This document shows positions 1 through 6,207 of a stretch of DNA of 6,914 nucleotides, in pieces. Position numbers and translations under genes: made by a program. Each line of letters starts with the position of its first letter. Position 1 is the first letter of the stretch. The notes beneath the pieces are model-generated. The model was not told the origin of the DNA and did not search any database. It was given only the letters and a program-made list of their open reading frames with translations. Origin of the DNA: Bacteroidota bacterium (GTDB taxonomy: Bacteria > Bacteroidota > Ignavibacteria > UBA10030 > UBA8401); contig DMPG01000350.1 of the NCBI GenBank assembly GCA_003456055.1, forward strand, positions 936-7,849, given 5' to 3'.

Positions 1-1176
1 ATCGGCAAGGACACCGGTAAAACTAGACATCGGTGTACCGGAAGCATTTTGTGAAACTCCTCTAAATATTCTAAAAGCATGTGTAGAATCTGCTATCTGA
101 ACATCATCGCCCGGTTTGTAGTCAATAATGAACAATGCTCCATCATCCGGACTTCCACCGCCATACATTGGTAAATACACTTCATCATTTTTATCGTTAT
201 CAAGATCTGCCACAATTCCGCCAAACAATGCAACATGGTCAAATGCCGGTGTCATTTGATAATATTCGGTGCCGTTCGTTGTTCCTACAGAATTAGGGAT
301 TACATACGTATCTGCTCCTGTTGTTTTGATCACCCAATAATCGCCAAAGTTCCAGTTATGGCAAACAATTTCTTTCTTTCCGTCGCCATTAAGATCTGCA
401 GGATGAATTGCATATGGTCCGCCGCCGCCAAAACTAGTACTTGCCACTAAGTTGCTTGCTCCTTCAATTTGGAAACTTGCAAATCCTTGACTCTCATATT
501 CCCATTCGCCGGTCGCTGAGATAATTAAGTAATCATCATTACCCGCACTCGCTAGATTCTTAGGAGTGACGATTTCTTGTTTTCCATCGCCGTCAACATC
601 TTCTACTTCAAAATGTTCAACGGTTGTTTGGAGTCCACCTTCAACCGGTAAGCCTGCTTTTGCGCCAAACGATGATCCATACGGAATTGTTTGTGGAACT
701 ACAGCCGATGGAATTGTGCCAAATTTATGACTTCCGGTAACACCATCCCATTCGAAGATCAAAAATCCGCCTGCAGTGCCTGGACGAGGGAAAATAATTT
801 CACCCTTTCCATCACCATCAAGATCTCCGGAACGTATTGTACGTGGAGTAGAGCCTCCACCAATGCCATACGGTTGACCTGTAATCATATCTAATCTCGG
901 TGAAGACCAGATCCATTCCAATGTGTCATTCCCAACCGCCTGAAAAGCGTGAACTCGTCCAGTTTTTGTATAATCAGTTACTAAAATTTCAGGTTTTCCA
1001 TCCTTGTCAAGATCAGGAGAAACCCATGCACCGCGAAGTCCAATATCGCCAAAGAATGCACTGTCTGGTTTTACTAATGTACTCTTAGGAACAAATTTTG
1101 CACCAATATGCACCTGAGAGAATATCAGTACAGTTGTAACCATAGATCCCATAAGCAGGGTAAGAATTTTTTTCAT
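1..1176 (-). CDS. Secreted FG-GAP/VCBS-type repeat protein, partial (C-terminus beyond left edge)
   Basis: This open frame covers 392 codons without a stop and leaves the window at base 1, so only the N-terminal part is seen. Residues 1-20 form a signal peptide (MKK, then a hydrophobic stretch ending LIFS before Gln21), so the protein is probably exported. Five Asp-rich loops follow at residues 55-63 (DLDKDGKPE), 118-126 (DLDGDGKGE), 193-201 (DVDGDGKQE), 261-269 (DLNGDGKKE) and 324-332 (DLDNDKNDE), spaced 63-75 residues apart. Each leads into a short hydrophobic strand. This is the calcium-binding DxDxDG pattern of FG-GAP/VCBS blades, which usually fold as an integrin-like beta-propeller. The last residues, GVLAD, look like the start of a sixth repeat. 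The ATG at 1176 has AGGAG seven bases upstream. Many Bacteroidota-type homologues end in a secretion-sorting domain, but that end is not visible. The role is unknown; adhesion or a surface structure is inference. It is transcribed divergently from the GT9 genes. Confidence 0.9.
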   Translation of the reverse strand, partial: MKKILTLLMGSMVTTVLIFSQVHIGAKFVPKSTLVKPDSAFFGDIGLRGAWVSPDLDKDGKPEILVTDYTKTGRVHAFQAVGNDTLEWIWSSPRLDMITGQPYGIGGGSTPRTIRSGDLDGDGKGEIIFPRPGTAGGFLIFEWDGVTGSHKFGTIPSAVVPQTIPYGSSFGAKAGLPVEGGLQTTVEHFEVEDVDGDGKQEIVTPKNLASAGNDDYLIISATGEWEYESQGFASFQIEGASNLVASTSFGGGGPYAIHPADLNGDGKKEIVCHNWNFGDYWVIKTTGADTYVIPNSVGTTNGTEYYQMTPAFDHVALFGGIVADLDNDKNDEVYLPMYGGGSPDDGALFIIDYKPGDDVQIADSTHAFRIFRGVSQNASGTPMSSFTGVLAD

Positions 1177-1183
1177 TGAATTG

Positions 1184-1188
1184 CTCCT
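1184..1188 (-). promoter_or_regulatory. Ribosome binding site of the FG-GAP gene
   Basis: AGGAG on the minus strand lies seven bases before the ATG at 1176. It is the clearest Shine-Dalgarno sequence in the window and fixes the start of the FG-GAP gene directly before its signal peptide. Confidence 0.7.
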
Positions 1189-1241
1189 GTATTGTGAAAG
1201 GTTGATGGATTAATAATATCGAAAGGTTTATTTACCTCATA

Positions 1242-1270
1242 AAAATACTCAATATGATTTGATGAGTCAA
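1242..1270 (-). promoter_or_regulatory. Candidate sigma70-type promoter for the FG-GAP gene
   Basis: On the minus strand, TTGACT (1270-1265) and TATTTT (1247-1242) are separated by 17 bases. The first matches the -35 consensus at five of six positions and the second matches the -10 consensus at four of six. Transcription would begin near 1235, giving a leader of about 60 bases before the ATG. The region is AT-rich, so a chance match is possible. If the organism is a true member of Bacteroidota, its main sigma factor prefers a different -7 element (TAnnTTTG), which was not found at good spacing here. Confidence 0.4.
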
Positions 1271-1329
1271 GAATCAATTTGAAGAAAGATTTAACCAATT
1301 TTTTTGAAATTATACACTTATTTGGTATT

Positions 1330-1358
1330 TTGACACATAATTTTCCATTCAGTATCCT
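1330..1358 (+). promoter_or_regulatory. Candidate sigma70-type promoter for the plus-strand GT9 operon
   Basis: A perfect TTGACA (1330-1335) is followed after 17 bases by TATCCT (1353-1358), which matches the -10 consensus at four of six positions. Transcription would start near 1365, only a few bases before the GTG at 1368, so the message could be leaderless or nearly so. The remaining sequence between the two divergent candidate promoters (about 1271-1329) is AT-rich, and I see no convincing operator or hairpin in it. Confidence 0.4.
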
Positions 1359-1367
1359 GACTCTTGC

Positions 1368-2396
1368 GTGAATATACATCAACAATTTAGTAAAGCAACG
1401 GCTGTTCTCATTATTAAACCCCGCGCAATCGGTGATATTTTGCTTTCGACGCCAGTAATTGAGAATATAAAATTTCTGTTCCCTCAAATTGCAATAGATT
1501 TTCTCTGCGAAAGTTTTGCAGCCGATGTTGTTCGAGGAAATCCATTTTTACGAAATGTGATCACATTCAGTAAAAAGAGTGATTACACGTTGTCTATCAT
1601 CAATCGTATTCGAAAGAACAAATACGATATTGTGATCGATCTTTTTGGGAATCCGAGAACAGCGATGTTCACACGATGGAGCGGAGCCAAAACGAGGATC
1701 GGATTTCCATTCCGCGGCCGAGCGTATGCGTATACCGATCTTGTTACTCCACGCGGCGGGGAAGTGCATAATGTGGAATTCAATTTAGATGTGCTTAAAC
1801 ATTTTGATCTTCCGATAAATTTCAAAAACCCGATGTTTCCATTGTCAAGCAGTGATACTATTTATGCTGACGGTTTTTTTGTTCAAAATAAATTGTCTGG
1901 TAAAACAATAATTGGGATTAATGCCAGCGGCGGTTGGTATACAAAAAAATGGGATCTAAATTCTTTCGCTCGTCTGATTGAAAAGATTTCGACAAATGGG
2001 AAGTATGAATTTTTGCTGTTCTGGGGTCCCGGCGAATATGATGATGCAATCGCAATTCAAAAAAATGTAAACAAGACGACGGAGCTCATTCCAAATACAA
2101 CATTAAAAGAAATGGGTGCATTGCTTCAACGATGTTCATATCTTATCAGTAATGATTCTGGTCCGATGCATATTGCGGCATCACTTAATGTTCCGACACT
2201 CGGTATTTTTGGTCCTACAAACCCGCATTTGCAGGGTCCCAACGGCGATCAACACTTGTGGGTTAGAAATGAACAATTGGATTGTCTTGAATGTAACCTG
2301 ACGAAATGTCCAATTGGCAATGTTTGTATGACTGATCTTTCCGTTCAAGTCGTATTTGATGCTTTCCAGCAACTCATATTGAAAAATCAAAAATAA
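1368..2396 (+). CDS. Glycosyltransferase family 9 (ADP-heptose:LPS heptosyltransferase-like)
   Basis: This 342-residue protein has the usual length and both signatures of GT9, the WaaC/WaaF/WaaQ family that transfers heptose or a related sugar to LPS core at the inner face of the inner membrane. The N-terminal motif is KPRAIGDILLSTP (residues 17-29), with the conserved Gly22-Asp23; in WaaC the equivalent Asp is catalytic. The C-terminal nucleotide-sugar domain carries NDSGPMH (262-268) and a following IFGPT loop. Near the end, Cys306, Cys309, Cys314 and Cys320 form a C-x2-C-x4-C-x5-C cluster. The start used is GTG; no Shine-Dalgarno is visible and the next usable start would cut into the first beta-strand. 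The next gene begins one base after the stop, so the two are probably co-transcribed. The sugar donor and acceptor cannot be assigned, and heptose is only the family default. Confidence 0.92.
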   Translation: MNIHQQFSKATAVLIIKPRAIGDILLSTPVIENIKFLFPQIAIDFLCESFAADVVRGNPFLRNVITFSKKSDYTLSIINRIRKNKYDIVIDLFGNPRTAMFTRWSGAKTRIGFPFRGRAYAYTDLVTPRGGEVHNVEFNLDVLKHFDLPINFKNPMFPLSSSDTIYADGFFVQNKLSGKTIIGINASGGWYTKKWDLNSFARLIEKISTNGKYEFLLFWGPGEYDDAIAIQKNVNKTTELIPNTTLKEMGALLQRCSYLISNDSGPMHIAASLNVPTLGIFGPTNPHLQGPNGDQHLWVRNEQLDCLECNLTKCPIGNVCMTDLSVQVVFDAFQQLILKNQK

Positions 2397-2397
2397 T

Positions 2398-3564
2398 ATG
2401 GCAAAAAAAACAGAAAAGAAAAAAAAGCCTGCTAAAAAATTGTTTATTCCTGATTGTAAGCGATTTACCGGATATAAACCTTGTTTTCCCGGCACTGCTT
2501 GTTACCAAGAGTGCGTTGACCCTAAACCGGTTGGGAAGAAAATCCTGATCGTAAATCTTGATGCGATGGGTGCCGTTGTTCAAACAACCTCGATGCTCCC
2601 TGCAATAAAGAAAAAATATCCTAATAGCCATATTTCTTGGATTACATTGAAGAATGCGTACCGATTATTGGATAATAATCCTTATCTCGATGCAGTGTAT
2701 GTTTGGGAGCCGGAAAACTGGTTGATTCTTCAGCAAATGGAATTTGACATTGTCTATCAAACTGACAAGACAAAACGATCTTGTGCGTTTGGAAATTCGT
2801 TGAATGCGAAAGAAAAAATTGGTTTTGGACTCAATAAAAACGGAAAAATTATTCCTCTGAACAAGGAAGCTGAGTATAGTTTTATTTTAGGACTTGATGA
2901 CGAGCTTAAATTCCGAAAGAATGAGAAATACGGAACACAGATACTTCAAGAATCGATGAAGTTGAAATACCAACGTGACGAGTATGTCTTTGAGCTTTCA
3001 GAAGAAGAAAAGAAATTTTGTGAACAATATAAGAGTGATAATCATATTCAACCTGGTGATTTAATTGTTGGATTCAATACCGGTTGTTCGTATTTGTATG
3101 AAAATAAAAAGATGACGATTGATCAGCATGTCAGTTTGATCAATGGTATGCACCAAATATCCGGTGTACAGTTGGTTCTTGTTGGTGGTCCTGAAGATAC
3201 TGAACGGAATGCTGAAATAGTCAGAAGAGTCGGCGACAAAGTTCTCAGTACTCCAACAACAGAAGGGGTTCGGCGCGGAATATGTTATGAAAATATCTGT
3301 GATGTAATCATCACCGGCGACTCTTTTGGAATGCATGTAGCGATTGGATTGAAGAAATATGTCATCGCGTGGTTTGGGTTAAGCTGCTGGAGTGAGATTG
3401 ACCTGTATGACCGAGGTATAAAATTGATTCCTGAAGGTCTTTTCTGTGCACCGTGTTGGAAGAAACAATGTCCATACAACTTGGAATGCATTCAAATGAT
3501 CGATCTGGAAAGAATTACGGCAGAAGTTAAAAGACTTGCAGCGATACGTGCAAAAGTATTTTAA
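2398..3564 (+). CDS. Divergent GT9-like glycosyltransferase with cysteine-rich N-terminal extension
   Basis: This 388-residue protein is longer than a typical GT9 enzyme because of a front extension of about 46 residues. A Lys-rich stretch (3-14) is followed by Cys20, Cys29, Cys35 and Cys39. The GT9 fold then starts at KILIVNLDAMGAVVQTT (48-64) and continues with PAIKKKYPNS. The family's conserved Gly-Asp is Gly58-Ala59 here. The C-terminal half has VGGPEDTERN, the motif GDSFGMH (307-313) in place of the usual DSGPMH, and a cluster Cys350, Cys353, Cys358, Cys364 with exactly the spacing seen in the upstream GT9. The ATG follows the upstream stop by one base in an A-rich context without a clear Shine-Dalgarno, indicating an operon and perhaps coupled translation. 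I recall GT9 subfamilies with a similar N-terminal Cys motif, so the extension is probably inherited rather than a fusion. Whether the Ala-bearing enzyme is catalytic is uncertain. Confidence 0.88.
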   Translation: MAKKTEKKKKPAKKLFIPDCKRFTGYKPCFPGTACYQECVDPKPVGKKILIVNLDAMGAVVQTTSMLPAIKKKYPNSHISWITLKNAYRLLDNNPYLDAVYVWEPENWLILQQMEFDIVYQTDKTKRSCAFGNSLNAKEKIGFGLNKNGKIIPLNKEAEYSFILGLDDELKFRKNEKYGTQILQESMKLKYQRDEYVFELSEEEKKFCEQYKSDNHIQPGDLIVGFNTGCSYLYENKKMTIDQHVSLINGMHQISGVQLVLVGGPEDTERNAEIVRRVGDKVLSTPTTEGVRRGICYENICDVIITGDSFGMHVAIGLKKYVIAWFGLSCWSEIDLYDRGIKLIPEGLFCAPCWKKQCPYNLECIQMIDLERITAEVKRLAAIRAKVF

Positions 3565-3570
3565 ACAAAA

Positions 3571-3603
3571 AACCTTACGAAGGTTCTAAACCTTCGTAAG
3601 GTT
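3571..3603. terminator. Perfect 15-bp inverted repeat between convergent genes, probable terminator
   Basis: The arms AACCTTACGAAGGTT (3571-3585) and AACCTTCGTAAGGTT (3589-3603) are exact reverse complements separated by CTA. Each arm is itself a small palindrome (AACCTT-3 nt-AAGGTT). The hairpin lies seven bases past the stop of the plus-strand GT9 gene and five bases past the stop of the minus-strand thioredoxin gene. Read on the minus strand it is followed by a run of T (complement of 3565-3570), giving a classical Rho-independent terminator for the minus-strand operon. On the plus strand no T-run follows, so termination in that direction would be weaker. A dispersed palindromic repeat that doubles as a terminator is an alternative. 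Confidence 0.75.
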
Positions 3604-3607
3604 GGTT

Positions 3608-4093
3608 CTACTGTTTCACACCTTTTTCCATCAGATAATCAGCAAACTTTTTCTTCTCGTAATGATTTTCTCCGATAAAACTTAAGCCATGAACAAACCG
3701 ATCCGGTTCAGCATATCCGGGAAGCATGGTGATCGGTTCTCCGTTACTTTTTAGAAAAACCGTTGCAGGATATCCATTGACTCCCATTCCTTGGGCAAAT
3801 TCAGCCGGAGAGATTGATTGACCTTGATATGAGATCTTCTCATTTCCTTCAGCATTCAATTTGATGATCACGTAATTCTTTGCGAGATATTCCGAAACTT
3901 TTTTATCCGGATATGTGCTGGAATCCATTTTCTTACACCAACTGCACCAATCGGTATAGACATCGACCAAGATCTTTTTTCCGCTTTTCTTTGCTTCAGC
4001 AATTCCTTCATTGAATTTCTTCCATTGCGGCTCCTTCGAATATGAAACAGATGCAATGAGCAGAATGCAACCAATTAAAATTATTTTTTTCAT
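3608..4093 (-). CDS. Periplasmic thioredoxin-fold protein with CSWC active site
   Basis: This 161-residue protein begins with a signal peptide (residues 1-19, MKK then a hydrophobic core, probable cleavage after SVSYS). A thioredoxin fold of the Thioredoxin_7/DUF255-like kind follows. KKILVDVYTDWCSWCKKMD carries the redox pair Cys50 and Cys53 with Trp before the first Cys, and GYPAT holds the cis-proline Pro109. It should act in the periplasm as a thiol:disulfide reductase or oxidase; the direction of electron flow cannot be told from the motif. The ATG at 4093 has an AAGGAAG-like stretch a few bases upstream. It is the last gene of the minus-strand operon, 65 bases after the readable end of the GT9 gene with no hairpin between, and the inverted repeat at 3571-3603 lies just past its stop. 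LIGC at residues 6-9 resembles a lipobox but sits too early in the signal peptide to be convincing. Confidence 0.9.
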   Translation of the reverse strand: MKKIILIGCILLIASVSYSKEPQWKKFNEGIAEAKKSGKKILVDVYTDWCSWCKKMDSSTYPDKKVSEYLAKNYVIIKLNAEGNEKISYQGQSISPAEFAQGMGVNGYPATVFLKSNGEPITMLPGYAEPDRFVHGLSFIGENHYEKKKFADYLMEKGVKQ

Positions 4094-4158
4094 ATCTTCC
4101 TTTTGTGGTTTTGTCTATCCTTAAACAGGACAACAATCAGTAACGTTCCGGAAAATTA

Positions 4159-4308
4159 TCACTTTTTTATAATATTTTTGACCTGAGCAGCTACAATTTC
4201 GACAGAAATTTCATCCAACGTACATACTTTTGGATCACCTGGACATCGATTCTGACAATATCCTTCAGGAGGTAGAATTGCTTCCGATTTATTTCCCAAT
4301 GAACCCCA
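4159..4308 (-). pseudogene. Out-of-frame C-terminal tail of the minus-strand GT9 gene
   Basis: In a different frame from the main GT9 reading frame, 49 codons run from a TGG at 4308 to a TGA at 4161-4159. They begin WGSLGNKSE and continue with a Cys-containing stretch (GYCQNRCPGDPKVC) and a final helix ending in KNIIKK. This is what normally follows the CSP motif of GT9 enzymes. Joined to residues 1-289 of the main frame it gives a normal GT9 of about 339 residues. One surplus base, or two missing ones, between about 4304 and 4316 explains the break. Likely sites are the CCCC run at 4304-4307 or the bases just before the Trp codon. The 65 bases from here to the thioredoxin start contain no gene or hairpin that I can see. 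Confidence 0.8.
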
Positions 4309-5179
4309 TAATGTTGGGAGAACAAGCGGTGAGAGGACAAAACAAGGTTACCGTTGGTATTTTTAATGCAGCGGCAATGTGCTGGGTTCCGGTACTCGAA
4401 GAAACTAGAACAGAGCAATAGCTGCATAGCGCAATCAGTTCTCGTAAATCGTTACCAGAATAGAGCAAATGTTTTGATTTATATTTTAGGAAATATTTTT
4501 CCAGTTCTTCATTATGAATTCCAATATTGATGAAGAGTTGATATTCGGCAGGAAGCGAATTGATCAACTCAGCATAACGCTCCGGCGTCCAATTAGGAAC
4601 AGACCTGTTCGAACTTGGATTAATTCCAATAATAGGTTTGGAAAGATCAAATCCAGATGATTGAAGAATATTTTTTGCATTTTCTCGTTCTTGCTCTGTG
4701 AGAAATAGTTCAGGTGTTATATCGTCATTCAGAACGCCGATCGCTCTTCCAAGATCCATTACATAATCGGCTTCATGGCGAAGCGGGATATATTTATGTC
4801 TGCTGACCGTTCTCATTCCGGTGATAATCTGATACAATTTTCCGCCGACACCGATTCTTCTTTTTATTCCGGCAAGAAACATCATCCATGCGTGTCGTTC
4901 ACGAGGCAGCGGCATTAATCCGGTGTCGAAATCCATTCTACGAATATTTCTTACTTGATTCCAAAAACCTGATCTTCCTGAATCTTTTCCTTGTGGATCA
5001 TCAGTGATTAGAATATCAATATTGGGGTTATGTTGAAGGAGAACTCCTGAGACGGAATTTACCATAACTCCTACAAAAGAATTCGGGAAAGATTCTTTTA
5101 CAGCGCGGATGAGTGGTGTTGTTAAAACGACATCGCCGATACGGTCAGGACGAATGATGAGGATGCGGCGTGGTTTCAT
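4289..5179 (-). CDS. Glycosyltransferase family 9 (heptosyltransferase-like), truncated by a frameshift
   Basis: The uninterrupted frame encodes 296 residues. The N-terminal motif is IIRPDRIGDVVLTTP (8-22) with the conserved Gly15-Asp16. The C-terminal domain has GINPSSN and the signature SSSTGTQH (260-267), followed by TVTLFCPLTACSP. After Asn289 the frame reads seven unrelated residues and stops, whereas GT9 enzymes continue for about 50 more. That continuation is present in another frame at 4308-4159. The gene is therefore either inactivated late in its length or affected by a base-calling error; the signature motifs are all before the break. The ATG at 5179 overlaps the stop of the GT4 gene as ATGA, which supports the start and translational coupling. 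As a GT9 enzyme it would transfer heptose or a related sugar to LPS core or another surface glycan in the cytoplasm; the specificity is unknown. Confidence 0.88.
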   Translation of the reverse strand: MKPRRILIIRPDRIGDVVLTTPLIRAVKESFPNSFVGVMVNSVSGVLLQHNPNIDILITDDPQGKDSGRSGFWNQVRNIRRMDFDTGLMPLPRERHAWMMFLAGIKRRIGVGGKLYQIITGMRTVSRHKYIPLRHEADYVMDLGRAIGVLNDDITPELFLTEQERENAKNILQSSGFDLSKPIIGINPSSNRSVPNWTPERYAELINSLPAEYQLFINIGIHNEELEKYFLKYKSKHLLYSGNDLRELIALCSYCSVLVSSSTGTQHIAAALKIPTVTLFCPLTACSPNIMGFIGK

Positions 5180-6207
5180 TTCAGAACGGATTTATACACG
5201 GAGAGAGTTTTTTCTGCAACACGGCTCCACAAAAATTCTCGTTTAATGTGTTCTTTAAGCTGAGGATTTTTTTCTTCATTCAATGATTTGATGATGCCAT
5301 CTCTAATTGAATCAACCGAATTTGGTTCAACATATGTTGCCATTGTATTGAAATAATCTCTGGTACCACCGTGAGGAGTAATAACAATTTTTGTCCCTGC
5401 CAGTGCTGCTTCTAATGCTGCAATACCTGGAGTTTCAAATAGCGATGGAAGTGCGAACACATTTGCTGCTGCATATGCTGACGCGAGTAACTCCGAATTA
5501 TTGTCGGTCCCCGGAATGATAAGGATATTCTTCGACTGCTTCGCTTCTTCAATACATTGTTTTGCATATGGGCTGTCAGTGATTTTTCCAATAATAACGG
5601 CCGGATGATCAATTTCCTTTAATGCACGGATTAAATTTAAAACATTTTTTCGAGCAGGTCCAATGTGACCGACATTCAAAATGAAATTATCGATCCCGTA
5701 TTTTTTCTTGAATAAGCTCGGATCACCAAATTCAAAATGCGGATCGACACCGTTTGGGACCATTGTTATTTTATTTGCCGAGATTCCCAATCCCTCACCG
5801 ACCAATCGCGCTTCAGCATTTGTATTTGGAAGAACTGCTTTTGACCATTCACAGATCTGGCGTGAATACTCATAATTCGTCCAGATTCCGGTTTTAATTT
5901 TTTTCAACAGAGCATTAAGAACAATTGTTGCTTGAATAACAGCCGGTGAATGCCGAGTAAAAAAAATTGAAGATGTTACAAATGGTATATCAAAACTATT
6001 GAACGTAGATGCAAGATGGAATGTGCCGAGATTTGCCGAAAAAAGATGGACCAAATCGGTTGATTTTTTACCAAAATTTTCCCACGGATTTAACAATGAT
6101 ACTTCGATGCCCAGTTTTTCCAGTTCATGTTTTGTTTGAAGAACTTGAACCCGTGGTCCGCCGTATATCATTGAAAGTGATTCATAACAAGCAAATGTAA
6201 TTTTCAT
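5176..6207 (-). CDS. Glycosyltransferase family 4 (GT-B fold, retaining)
   Basis: This 343-residue GT4 enzyme would transfer a nucleotide-activated sugar to a growing surface glycan on the cytoplasmic side of the membrane. It begins MKITFACYES, with the family's glycine loop IYGGPRVQV in the N-terminal domain. The C-terminal Rossmann domain opens with VPNGVD and NVGHIGPARKN (donor-phosphate contacts), followed by VIIGK and the acidic E-x7-E signature in LPSLFETPGIAALEAA, with Glu258 and Glu266. GGTRDYF follows, as in many family members. A longer frame begins at a TTG at 6228, but the ATG at 6207 forms an ATGA overlap with the stop of the upstream deacetylase-like gene, so I prefer it. The 3' end likewise overlaps the GT9 start as ATGA. 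No strong Shine-Dalgarno is present, consistent with coupled translation. The sugar and linkage cannot be inferred. Confidence 0.92.
   Translation of the reverse strand: MKITFACYESLSMIYGGPRVQVLQTKHELEKLGIEVSLLNPWENFGKKSTDLVHLFSANLGTFHLASTFNSFDIPFVTSSIFFTRHSPAVIQATIVLNALLKKIKTGIWTNYEYSRQICEWSKAVLPNTNAEARLVGEGLGISANKITMVPNGVDPHFEFGDPSLFKKKYGIDNFILNVGHIGPARKNVLNLIRALKEIDHPAVIIGKITDSPYAKQCIEEAKQSKNILIIPGTDNNSELLASAYAAANVFALPSLFETPGIAALEAALAGTKIVITPHGGTRDYFNTMATYVEPNSVDSIRDGIIKSLNEEKNPQLKEHIKREFLWSRVAEKTLSVYKSVLK

Noticed and set aside
235..1088. Three short plus-strand open frames inside the FG-GAP gene
   Set aside because: They are antisense to a 392-codon open frame with a signal peptide, ribosome binding site and five Asp-rich repeats.
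1173..1487. Minus-strand open frame of 104 codons across the divergent promoter region
   Set aside because: It overlaps the start of the plus-strand GT9 and the promoter region, shows no family features and has biased, low-complexity composition.
4067..4070. Lipoprotein signal (LIGC) in the thioredoxin-like protein
   Set aside because: The Cys is at residue 9, before the main hydrophobic core, whereas a lipobox Cys should follow it; an ordinary signal peptide fits better.
4230..4421. Plus-strand open frame of 63 codons over the GT9 frameshift
   Set aside because: It is antisense to a recognisable GT9 C-terminus and has no features of its own.
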